Shown here: positions 1 through 5,581 of the stretch, piece after piece
How the letters are laid out: every line of letters starts with the position of its first letter
How positions within the stretch are numbered: position 1 is the first letter of the stretch
From: Bacillota bacterium
GTDB lineage: Bacteria; Bacillota; Sulfobacillia; JAJZYS01; JAJYTV01
DNA length: 5,862 nucleotides
Direction of reading: 5' to 3'
Assembly: GCA_021806845.1 (NCBI GenBank)
Contig: JAKAPV010000187.1
Coordinates: 1 to 5,862 of the forward strand
Translations under genes and position numbers: made by a program
Notes under the pieces: model-generated
The model's database searches: none
Seen by the model: only the letters and a program-made list of their open reading frames with translations
What the model was told of the DNA's origin: nothing

Positions 1-187
1 GTCGCCTTCATCCCGCCGTAGGTGTTCTTCCATCGGTACCAGGTGGTCTCGGTGATTCCGAAGGAGCGGGCCACCTCAGCGACGGTGGCCCCCTTGTTGA
101 GCATCTCGTCGCCAACGGCTGAGCTTTCGGATCACCTGCTCGGGGGTGTGGTGAAGAGGACTTCGTCGTCGGAAACCTCCATTTCCA
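1..187 (-). pseudogene. IS3-family transposase OrfA fragment, frameshifted
   Basis: This is the N-terminal helix-turn-helix part of an IS3-family OrfA, which normally binds the element's ends and is joined to the DDE domain of OrfB by frameshifting. Reading leftward, one frame gives HTPEQVIRKLS (about 121-153). A second frame then gives GDEMLNKGATVAEVARSFG and ITETTWYRWKNTYGGMKA down to the window edge, which is the characteristic OrfA signature. Removing one base in the GG near 117-118 restores a continuous protein of the expected spacing (RKL-x-x-GDEML), so I infer a single-base insertion. No start codon lies in the proper place in the HTPEQ frame; the ATGs near 187-195 are in another frame. 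The rest of the element would lie left of the window. The fragment abuts the 3' end of the recombinase gene. The family call is confident; the exact right-hand boundary is not. Confidence 0.8.
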
Positions 188-203
188 TTCTGGAGGCCCG
201 GAC

Positions 204-1085
204 TCACATTTCGGCTGGACCGGTTTTGGCGGAGCCCGTCACCCCGGGGGCGAAGTTTTCGCAGGTCTCGCAGACGTTCGCATATTGACACGGGCCTGCT
301 ACCAGATGACGTGAGCAGTAGCCCGAGGCCAGGCGGGTCTTCAGCATCTCCGAATGGATCCATTCGACGCGCTCCGGAACGAAATTCGCCCTCGGGCCCG
401 CGAGCGGGACACGGTGGCGGGGAGCCATCTTGTGCATGGCCTCGTCGTATGCCTCCTTCACGGTATCGGATGCGAGATGCGCATAACGCAAGGTCATCTC
501 CGGGGTGACGTGACCAAGTAGTGCCATCAGGACGTGCAGGCTCATCCCGCCGTTGATGAGCATGGTCCCGTAGGTGTGCCTCAGTTGATGCGGCGTCACG
601 TGTAAGGGTCTGCCGGACTGGTCGAGAAGCCCGGCAATCTTCACCGCAGTGGCGAGGCCGCGCCGGATTCTCGCGCCGCCCATTTGGTGACCCGAGATCA
701 TGAACAGGAAATCGGTCGGCTTATTGGTGCGTGGGTGGGGAATCGGGCGCTGACGCCCACGCAGTGCCACCCACTCGTCGAAGGCGCTGAGTGTGGTGTC
801 GTCAAGGGGCACCGTGCGCTCGGTGTTGAGCTTTCCAATTGGCACACGCAGCCAACTTCCGTGTCGCGGGAAGTCCATCAGGCAGCCAAGTTCCAGATCG
901 AGCAGTTCGCCGAGCCTCATTCCAGTGCCTCGGAGTATCTGGATTGCGCATCGCGAAGCCGGATCTGGTATGCCCGTAACCCCTTCCATCAGAGCGGCGT
1001 CGACCAGGGGTGGCAAGGCGCGCCGGGCTGGAGATGCCCGACTCATCCCAAACACGTCTTGCGACGAGGTTGGCTGTGCGGGCAA
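204..1085 (-). CDS. Tyrosine recombinase/integrase, C-terminal catalytic half (N-terminally truncated)
   Basis: The product is a DNA strand-exchange enzyme of the phage-integrase/XerD fold. It may be a transposase of a Tn554-like element. The frame begins at TTG and gives 293 residues. The catalytic set is complete: Arg57 in TGMRLGE, Lys85 in GKLNTER, His166 and Arg169 in TPHQLRHTYG, His192 in LLGH, and nucleophile Tyr201 in MTLRYAHL. After the catalytic domain a cysteine cluster (C257, C266, C272, C275 in GYCSRH...GPC...CETCENF) suggests a small metal-binding tail, as in large Tn554-type recombinases. Those proteins are roughly twice this long. The N-terminal SAM-like core-binding domain is missing, because the frame meets a TAA near 1141 before any recognisable upstream domain. 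The tail also ends early (FAPGVTG...PAEM) compared with relatives, where it runs on for some 50 residues, and it abuts an IS3 remnant. The recombinase is therefore probably inactive despite an intact active site. The TTG start is only the first in-frame candidate. Confidence 0.85.
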   Translation of the reverse strand: MPAQPTSSQDVFGMSRASPARRALPPLVDAALMEGVTGIPDPASRCAIQILRGTGMRLGELLDLELGCLMDFPRHGSWLRVPIGKLNTERTVPLDDTTLSAFDEWVALRGRQRPIPHPRTNKPTDFLFMISGHQMGGARIRRGLATAVKIAGLLDQSGRPLHVTPHQLRHTYGTMLINGGMSLHVLMALLGHVTPEMTLRYAHLASDTVKEAYDEAMHKMAPRHRVPLAGPRANFVPERVEWIHSEMLKTRLASGYCSRHLVAGPCQYANVCETCENFAPGVTGSAKTGPAEM

Positions 1086-1390
1086 TCGGGATGTACGAGC
1101 CCCACAGCGAGGAACGCGAGATCGGCTTGCGCACCATGATTAGGGAAATCCGCGCCGCGCCCGGGTCAATACCGCTTCCCGGGTGAGCGGTTGGTAGCTC
1201 TGGCAACCATCAAGTGTGGGGTCTCCAACGTCCATCCATGGATGGAGAACGGCTAAGCCTGGACGTCGAGTGCCCGGGCCTGCCCTTTGGCCTACGGAGA
1301 CAGCGCGGCCGCAGGCTCGATGGGAGATTTGGGCGTCCTCGGCCTCAGAGGAGATCGCGCCGCGGCGTTGGTCGGGGTCAGATCCCGCGC
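1086..1390. other. Gene-less stretch between recombinase and SDR remnants
   Basis: I find no convincing protein in any of the six frames. Long open frames exist on both strands, but they read as Arg/Pro/Ala-rich shadow translations without motifs. This stretch should have held the N-terminal half of the recombinase, but no core-binding domain can be read even with frame changes. The only structured element is the palindrome at 1231-1246. It is probably a junction or decayed DNA. Confidence 0.5.
1231..1246. repeat. Perfect 16-bp palindrome
   Basis: TCCATCCATGGATGGA is a perfect dyad of two 8-base arms with no spacer; the flanking bases (G and G) do not extend it. It lies in the non-coding gap between the truncated recombinase and the SDR remnant. 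It could be a binding site for a dimeric protein or a leftover of a mobile-element end. Nothing nearby settles which. Confidence 0.55.
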
Positions 1391-1812
1391 ATAGCCTCGT
1401 TGGAGGGACAGCTTTTCGTTGGAGGGCCGCACGCCGTAGTATGGGCCCCTCGCGGGGTATTGGCGCAGCCGCGGCACGAGCCCTCGATAGTGCAAGCGCC
1501 CGTGTTGCGCTTGTCGCACGGAGCGGCACCTAGCTCCTCGAGGTCGCCGGCGAACTCGATCACGATCCCGTCGTCTTGCTCGGCGACATGGCCGAGGTTG
1601 CATCTCCGCTGGCAATCGGACGGCAAGCTCTCGATGCGCTCGGAAGCGTCGATGTCTTGGTGAACAATGCCGCTGCGGCAGTGCGGCTCGATGCGGTAGA
1701 TACCGATGCCGCCATCATCGACGAGATGCTGGCGGTGAACGTCCGCGCCCCTCTTTTGCTGTTCGCGAGCCTCGTGTCGTCGATGATCGAGGCTGGCCGC
1801 GGCTCGATCAAC
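1391..1812 (+). pseudogene. Short-chain dehydrogenase/reductase (SDR) remnant
   Basis: This is the N-terminal Rossmann half of an NAD(P)-dependent SDR. The first strand reads LEGQLFVGGPHAVV in one frame (about 1397-1440). From 1441 a different frame continues with MGPSRGIGAAAARAL, matching the TGxxxGIG cofactor loop, so a base was lost or gained near 1440. That frame carries a TAG at 1531-1533 (ARSGT-stop-LLEVAGELDHDP), where the family commonly has a polar residue; a CAG-to-TAG change would explain it. Beyond the stop the protein resumes in the same frame: VVLLGDMAE (the D after strand 3), then VDVLVNNAAAAV (the NNAG motif), then MLAVNVRAPLLL and EAGRGSI. Homology stops abruptly after GSI near 1812, before the catalytic Ser and YxxxK. 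Frameshift, nonsense codon and lost active site together make this a clear pseudogene. Its substrate cannot be inferred. Confidence 0.85.
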
Positions 1813-1897
1813 TGGATTCGCCCACGGTGCTGTAATGGCCGGCGCCGGCGTGGCTTAACCGACGTGTTCGTGGTGTTTCTTATAGGTGGTTTTTCAG

Positions 1898-1944
1898 TGG
1901 TGAACCCGTGGGCGACGCGAAGCGTCATCCACGGGGGAGCACCA
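1898..1944. repeat. 47-nt interrupted inverted repeat (three nested stems)
   Basis: The arms pair in three blocks: TGGTG (1898-1902) with CACCA (1940-1944), CCCGTGG (1905-1911) with CCACGGG (1929-1935), and GACGC (1914-1918) with GCGTC (1922-1926). The loop is GAA, with small internal loops of 2/2 and 2/4 bases. That is 17 paired bases in 47. It is not followed by a T-run on either strand, so it is not a standard intrinsic terminator. It lies just beyond where SDR homology ends, so a mobile-element terminus or a structured recombination site is possible. An RNA role upstream of panD cannot be excluded. Confidence 0.7.
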
Positions 1945-2262
1945 ACCCCAACCAAACGCTTCCCAAATTGGTCCCGTCGAGGGTCGTTGCGGACGTTGTA
2001 ACGAATATCTTCGATAATGGAAGCTTCGCTGGCTAGTTGTGAGCTGGAATCGGAATCGCCGAGGGACCCGTACCGTATAGTCGCCACTCCGGGGGACGTC
2101 CTGGCCTCCACCGTGCTGAACTCCGACAATCTCCGATTGGGAGTTCCAGCGGTTTACCGCGAGGAAGATTTTGGCCGAGGTGGCGTGAGGTGCTTCAATT
2201 GGCAAGGCGGACTCGCCAGCCGTTCCCTTGATTGCGGTAATGCGCAGGTGGTCGTAGGAGTC

Positions 2263-2268
2263 GGAGGG
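2263..2268 (+). promoter_or_regulatory. Ribosome binding site that sets the panD GTG start
   Basis: GGAGGG lies 9 bases before the GTG at 2278. The resulting N-terminus puts the self-cleavage Gly-Ser at residues 24-25, exactly as in the E. coli enzyme, which favours this GTG over the ATG at 2290 and over the far upstream ATG at 2017. Confidence 0.7.
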
Positions 2269-2277
2269 AAAGTACAA

Positions 2278-2625
2278 GTGAGACGGCGGATGCTCAAATC
2301 CAAGATTCATCGAGCCACGGTTACTGGAGCCGACCTCAACTACGTTGGCTCGGTCAGTATCGACTCGGAATTGCTTGTGGCTGCCGACATCATGGAAAAC
2401 GAGCAAGTGACGGTATTGGACGTCAATAACGGTGCTCGGTTCGAAACCTACGCGATCACTGGCAAATCAGGCGAAGTTTGTCTCAATGGAGCCGCTGCGA
2501 GGCTCGTCCACGTCGGCGATACGGTTATTCTCCTCACCTACGCCGACTACGACGAGCAAGAGCTTCGCACTTATGCTCCTCGTGTCGTCCACGTCGGCGA
2601 AAACAATCGAGCCGTCGTCCACTGA
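2278..2625 (+). CDS. panD: Aspartate 1-decarboxylase (pyruvoyl-dependent)
   Basis: PanD converts L-aspartate to beta-alanine in the cytoplasm, for pantothenate and coenzyme A synthesis. The 115-residue product begins RRRMLKSKIHRATVTGADL, matching the family. Visible functional residues are Lys9, His11, the self-cleavage site Gly24-Ser25 (the Ser becomes the pyruvoyl group), Arg54, Thr57 and Tyr58 (ARFETYAI), and the NGAAA motif at 70-74. The end LRTYAPRVVHVGENN matches the conserved C-terminal strand. From memory the sequence most resembles mycobacterial PanD, but it stops right after that strand. It lacks the roughly 20-residue flexible tail and is slightly shorter in the loop before NGAAA. 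All catalytic parts are present, so I expect activity. It stands alone: no panB or panC is visible, and the sulfate operon converges on it from the other strand. It could be a second, relocated copy, or it could supply beta-alanine to a local pathway; neither can be decided here. Confidence 0.93.
   Translation: MRRRMLKSKIHRATVTGADLNYVGSVSIDSELLVAADIMENEQVTVLDVNNGARFETYAITGKSGEVCLNGAAARLVHVGDTVILLTYADYDEQELRTYAPRVVHVGENNRAVVH
2504..2600 (+). repeat. In-frame 16-bp direct repeat inside panD
   Basis: TCGTCCACGTCGGCGA occurs at 2504-2519 and again at 2585-2600. The copies are 81 bp (27 codons) apart and in the same reading frame, encoding LVHVGD and VVHVGE. The surrounding codons differ, so this is not a recent tandem duplication of a larger unit. 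It may be convergence of similar beta-strands or local gene conversion. Confidence 0.8.
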
Positions 2626-3131
2626 GCCCCGCAGGGATGGGTTCCCTAAGGATGATTCTTGCGTTCGCGCCACGTTGCGATCGCGCCGAACTGCTCGTGC
2701 CCACCAGGAAGATAAACCGCCTTCAGCGCTTTTGGAGGAGACGTGGCAGGCGGGTGGGGGCGTAGCTCGCGGCGGACATTGCAGCCACGAAGTACGCGCG
2801 TATACGAGTGGTTCTTGCTGTCGGGGAAGCTTGAGCAAGGAGGTCTGTGGACCAAAGCGCCCTGGTCAGCTCCGGGCTCGGGGGCGCTTCGGCTTTTGAA
2901 TTGTCCGCCGATGGTCCCAGCACCGGCCGAGCGGGCTTGGAGGCATCTGCTGCCTCTCGCGGTGCCAGCCGTCGCCTACTGCCTCACCATGAAGTACGGA
3001 TCAGAGCCAGCGGCATTGGTGCGCATCTGATCAAATTCTCTCGGCGTCGCCCGGCAAACTACGTAAGACCGAGTCAATCGTCGTTTTGCGGCCTGGTGCC
3101 GTAAGCGACAGGTGCCGGGCGGCGGGCCGGC
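2626..3131. other. Convergent intergenic region between panD and sat
   Basis: About 500 bp separate the 3' ends of panD (plus) and sat (minus). No frame shows a recognisable family. A possible small ORF with a strong Shine-Dalgarno sequence starts at 2847. Directly after the sat stop codon there is a short GC hairpin (GCCGG at 3114-3118 with CCGGC at 3127-3131, 8-base loop) without a T-run, and GGTGCCG is repeated at 3095-3101 and 3111-3117. The hairpin could help end sat transcription, but the evidence is weak. Confidence 0.5.
2847..3104 (+). CDS. Doubtful small ORF, 85 residues, unknown
   Basis: The GTG at 2847 is preceded by AAGGAGG (2837-2843), a near-perfect Shine-Dalgarno sequence, but with only 3 bases between them, which is tighter than usual. 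The translation begins MDQSALVSSGLGGASAFELS and is Ser/Ala/Gly-rich in its first half and Arg-rich later. It has no signal peptide, membrane segment or motif I recognise. The N-terminal half looks more protein-like than the rest. It could be a decayed gene, a genuine small protein or chance. The ribosome binding site is the only positive evidence. Confidence 0.2.
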   Translation: MDQSALVSSGLGGASAFELSADGPSTGRAGLEASAASRGASRRLLPHHEVRIRASGIGAHLIKFSRRRPANYVRPSQSSFCGLVP

Positions 3132-4331
3132 CTACAGGTGATCCACCGAGGGGGGTGTTGGTCCGTGTTCGTCCGCGCGTTGGCCGAATTCGGCGTAGGC
3201 CTGGTGCAGGATTTGTGCAACCTCGGCTCGCGAGAATTGAGGAGGCAGCTGGGCGGCATCGCTAAGCATGCGTCGGACCGCGGTTCCCGAAAGATGAAGA
3301 TGGTGCTCGGCTCCATGTGGGCAGGTTCTTCGAGAGGCAACCTGTTCGCAACGCTTGCAGTAGAAGGAATGCTCGAACTTGAGCACCTGGATGCCGAGCG
3401 CGGACGGGTCTATTATGTCGAAGATCTTTTGCGACGCGTAGGTCTCGTAGAAGTCGCCTACGCCGGCGTGATCGCGTCCAACGATAAAGTGGGTGCAGCC
3501 GTAATTCTTCCTGGCGATCGCGTGCAGCACGGCCTCTCGCGGCCCCGCGTACCGCATCGGCGCCGGATAGACCCCTAGCAGCACCCGTGACGACGGGTAA
3601 TAGTTCTGCAGCAGCGCCCTATAGGCCGCCATACGCGTTCCGGCCGGGATGTCGTCGGCCTTGGTTGCCCCCACCAACGGGTTTAGGAACAGCCCATCAA
3701 TGATTTCAAGGGCCACCTTGTGTAGGTATTCGTGGGCGCGGTGAACCGGGTTGCGGGTTTGGAACGCAACGATGCTCCGCCATCCGCGCTCGGCGAAGAT
3801 ACGCCGTGTGTCGTTTGGTTTGTAGTACTCGGTACCGCGATATCCCCTAGGCATGACGTGGAAGGAGAGGCTTCCTGCCACGGCGAGGGGGCCTTCCTTG
3901 AGCAGGGCGGCCACGCCCGGATGGGAAGTAGAGGTCGTGCCGTAGACGCGGTTCGCCTCGGTGTCCAGGTCGACTTCGAACACCTCGGCTATCTCGAGAG
4001 TTGCCAGGTGGACACCTTTGGACTTGAGCCGAACTCTCCGGTGCTTTGGCGCGAGAGACCTTCCGGGTAGTTGCAGTGTTATCGGAATTGGCCAGAGCTC
4101 CCCTGAGGGAAGCGACATGTCCTCTACCACTGTTTTCCATGCAAGCTGGTCCATAAAGCCCGTAAGCGGGGAGTAGGCGCCAAGGCCGATCATCTCCAAG
4201 TCGCCCAAGACGCGCGGTGAGCACTCCACGTCGAGATCGGTGGACTTGGGTGTATCGGGTGCTACTAGATCGAAGTGCGTCAGCTCACCGCCGTGCGGCA
4301 ATGGTAGCCATGGCCAGGAGGTCGTGTTCAT
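3132..4331 (-). CDS. sat: ATP sulfurylase (sulfate adenylyltransferase), single-subunit type
   Basis: Sat joins sulfate and ATP to give adenosine 5'-phosphosulfate (APS) and pyrophosphate, the entry step of sulfate activation (or the reverse in sulfur oxidisers). The 399-residue product has the family's usual length. A PUA-like N-terminal domain (about 1-170, including LGDLEMIGLGAYSPLTGFM) precedes the catalytic domain. Its ATP/sulfate site shows QTRNPVHRAH (191-200) and GRDHAGVGD (285-293). A zinc-type cluster CKRC (325-328) with CPH (337-339) and the SGTAVRRML segment (348-356) follow, as in bacterial homo-oligomeric Sat. There is no C-terminal APS-kinase domain; the kinase is the separate cysC upstream. 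The ATG has AAGGA (4339-4343) seven bases ahead. It is the last gene of the leftward cysC-cysH-sat set, 58 bp after the cysH stop. This is the unrelated alternative to the CysD/CysN enzyme of mycobacteria and enterics. The gene looks intact. Confidence 0.96.
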   Translation of the reverse strand: MNTTSWPWLPLPHGGELTHFDLVAPDTPKSTDLDVECSPRVLGDLEMIGLGAYSPLTGFMDQLAWKTVVEDMSLPSGELWPIPITLQLPGRSLAPKHRRVRLKSKGVHLATLEIAEVFEVDLDTEANRVYGTTSTSHPGVAALLKEGPLAVAGSLSFHVMPRGYRGTEYYKPNDTRRIFAERGWRSIVAFQTRNPVHRAHEYLHKVALEIIDGLFLNPLVGATKADDIPAGTRMAAYRALLQNYYPSSRVLLGVYPAPMRYAGPREAVLHAIARKNYGCTHFIVGRDHAGVGDFYETYASQKIFDIIDPSALGIQVLKFEHSFYCKRCEQVASRRTCPHGAEHHLHLSGTAVRRMLSDAAQLPPQFSRAEVAQILHQAYAEFGQRADEHGPTPPSVDHL

Positions 4332-4557
4332 GATGGGGTCCTTGCTACTGTCGTAAACTGTCGCTCACGCTGTCTCGTCGAGGCCGCATTCATCCAACGC
4401 CCCCCGGCGATCGAGTCTTGGAGTTCGTCCAGATCCCACATTCCGTGCGCGCCTGTCCCTCGAACCGGCCGGCGCGCGGATCCTCGCCCGCCCTGACGGC
4501 TCTTGTGCAGGGCCAGCACCCCATGGACAGGAATCCCTCGAGATAAAGTGGGTGCAG
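3483..4557 (-). repeat. 16-bp direct repeat shared by sat and cysH
   Basis: GATAAAGTGGGTGCAG occurs at 3483-3498 (in sat) and 4542-4557 (in cysH), in the same orientation and 1059 bp apart. The two copies are read in different frames: within CTHFI of sat and within LHPLYL of cysH. Protein homology therefore does not explain the identity. Confidence 0.75.
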
Positions 4558-5049
4558 GGGAAGATCGGCCTCCTGCCGGTAGGCTTCCAGATCCTTTCGG
4601 GTCCAGGCGATGAGGGGGTTGATCCGGACCGGATCGCCTTGCTCCACCTCCGCCAACGCTCCACGGGTCGTGGCGGAGTCCCTGGTACGCGCGTTGAGCA
4701 AGGCCGGAATGTTGCGCCGGGCCAAGTAATCGTAAAGCGGGGCAACCTTGTTTACCGCGCAGCAGCGCTGAGGGTCGGACAGGTATAGCGCCTCGGCGCT
4801 ACCCTCACCATCAAGGGTGACAAACTGAGCCTGTCCGTAGCGGTTCTTGAGCAAGTCCCAAAAGTCGAGCGTCTGCGGGAAGTGATAGCCGGTATCGACA
4901 AAGAGGACCTCTCCGGAGAATCCTGCATTGACCGCCACGTCTATGAGCACGCTGCCCGAGATGTTCAGGCCGGTCGTGATGGCCAGTCCTGGATGGTGCG
5001 CCAGCGCCCATTCGATGCGCGCCCGTGTCGCCTCAAGCAATTCGTTCAC
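4390..5049 (-). CDS. cysH: APS/PAPS reductase with iron-sulfur cysteines
   Basis: CysH reduces activated sulfate to sulfite with electrons from thioredoxin-like partners. In the 219-residue product, VDTGYHFPQTLDF (51-63) is the family's DTG motif, and RDSATTR (123-129) corresponds to the substrate-binding Arg region. RCCAVNKVAPL (95-105) and GCWPC (177-181) supply the four cysteines that hold a [4Fe-4S] cluster in APS-type reductases. GEDPRAGRFEG leads to the catalytic Cys204 in TECGIW. By the family rule these cysteines favour APS as substrate, although such enzymes can also use PAPS. Oddities: the nucleotide loop reads TTGLNISGSVLID instead of the usual SFGxED type, the His usually after ECGI is Trp, and the last residues (TNSKTRSPGGVG) look non-native, so a 3' frameshift is possible. 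The start is GTG, with AAGGGAG ahead; the gene overlaps cysC by 17 bp, which implies translational coupling. Confidence 0.92.
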   Translation of the reverse strand: MNELLEATRARIEWALAHHPGLAITTGLNISGSVLIDVAVNAGFSGEVLFVDTGYHFPQTLDFWDLLKNRYGQAQFVTLDGEGSAEALYLSDPQRCCAVNKVAPLYDYLARRNIPALLNARTRDSATTRGALAEVEQGDPVRINPLIAWTRKDLEAYRQEADLPLHPLYLEGFLSMGCWPCTRAVRAGEDPRAGRFEGQARTECGIWTNSKTRSPGGVG

Positions 5050-5581
5050 CGAGTTCTCCCTTCGAGCGCAGGAGTTCGAGCACCCGGTCCACGCATTCCG
5101 TAAGCGCCATTTCCGAAGTATCCAGCATCAGCGCTGGATGCTCGGGCGTCTCATAGGGGTCATTCACGCCGGTCAGTCCTTGCAGTTCGCCACGTGCGGC
5201 TTTGGCGTAAAGAGCCTTGGTGTCGCGGGCCCGCAGAACCTCCAAAGGCGCATGCACGAACACCTCGAGTCCTTGCTTGGACGCCTGGAGGGCCTCTGCG
5301 CGAGAGTCCCGGTATGGGCTTATGGCTGATACCAGGGCGGTGACGCCATTTCGCGTTAGCAGGTGGGCGATATAGCCGAGGCGGCGCACCTGCAGGTCGC
5401 GGTCAGCTCGCGAAAAGCCCAGGTCAGGAGAGATGAATGAACGAATCTCGTCGCCGTCAAGGATCTCGACCGGGATGCGCCGGCTTTCCAACTGGCCGGC
5501 GACGGCGCGCGCGATCGTCGTCTTGCCCGCGCCCGATAGGCCGGTGAACCAGACCAGAGGGGCGTGAAGCTGGTTAGTCAT
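5033..5581 (-). CDS. cysC: Adenylylsulfate (APS) kinase
   Basis: CysC phosphorylates the 3'-OH of APS with ATP to give PAPS, the sulfate donor for sulfotransferases and the substrate of PAPS reductases. The 182-residue length is typical for a stand-alone kinase. Walker A is GLSGAGKT (14-21), followed by LDGDEIR (41-47). The family signature ISPYRDSR (87-94) includes Ser88 at the position named as the phosphoserine site. The mobile lid reads ARDTKALYAKAARGELQG (118-135) followed by LTGVNDPYE (136-144). Most relatives have Phe before TG in the lid; here it is Leu. The start is the ATG at 5581, with AAAGGAG 10 bases upstream. The ATG overlaps the stop of the preceding ORF (ATGA) and the 3' end overlaps cysH, so it sits mid-operon. 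With sat it forms a complete PAPS-producing pair. Intact. Confidence 0.96.
   Translation of the reverse strand: MTNQLHAPLVWFTGLSGAGKTTIARAVAGQLESRRIPVEILDGDEIRSFISPDLGFSRADRDLQVRRLGYIAHLLTRNGVTALVSAISPYRDSRAEALQASKQGLEVFVHAPLEVLRARDTKALYAKAARGELQGLTGVNDPYETPEHPALMLDTSEMALTECVDRVLELLRSKGELGERIA

Larger units (their letters stand above)
1813..2277. other. Gene-less stretch between SDR break and panD
   Basis: The SDR reading frame breaks at about 1812, and no recognisable protein appears until panD. A frame in phase with panD is open from an ATG at 2017, but its translation (starting MEASLASCELESESP) has no PanD or other family character, and PanD proteins do not carry such an N-terminal extension. 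The stretch contains a 12-bp palindrome GCCGGCGCCGGC (1838-1849), a large interrupted hairpin (1898-1944), and presumably the panD promoter, for which I see no convincing -35/-10 pair. The abrupt loss of homology at its left edge suggests an insertion or deletion junction. Confidence 0.5.

Noticed and set aside
287..337. Inverted repeat CGGGC...GCCCG considered as a terminator or attachment site
   Set aside because: It lies inside the recombinase reading frame over the Cys-rich tail and pairs only in short blocks.
802..1206. Minus-strand open frame upstream of and overlapping the recombinase, considered as its missing N-terminal half
   Set aside because: It contains no core-binding domain features and mostly overlaps the recombinase in another frame.
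1560..2129. Minus-strand open frame of 189 codons
   Set aside because: It runs antisense through the SDR remnant, whose plus-strand motifs are clear; its translation has no motif.
2017..2277. N-terminal extension of PanD from the ATG at 2017
   Set aside because: The open frame has no family character, and the GTG at 2278 has its own ribosome binding site and gives the exact Gly24-Ser25 numbering.
1894..2406. Minus-strand open frame of 170 codons
   Set aside because: It overlaps panD antisense and has no recognisable domain; it reads as a shadow frame.
3114..3131. Short GC hairpin after sat as an intrinsic terminator
   Set aside because: Only a 5-bp stem with no following T-run; too weak to call on its own.
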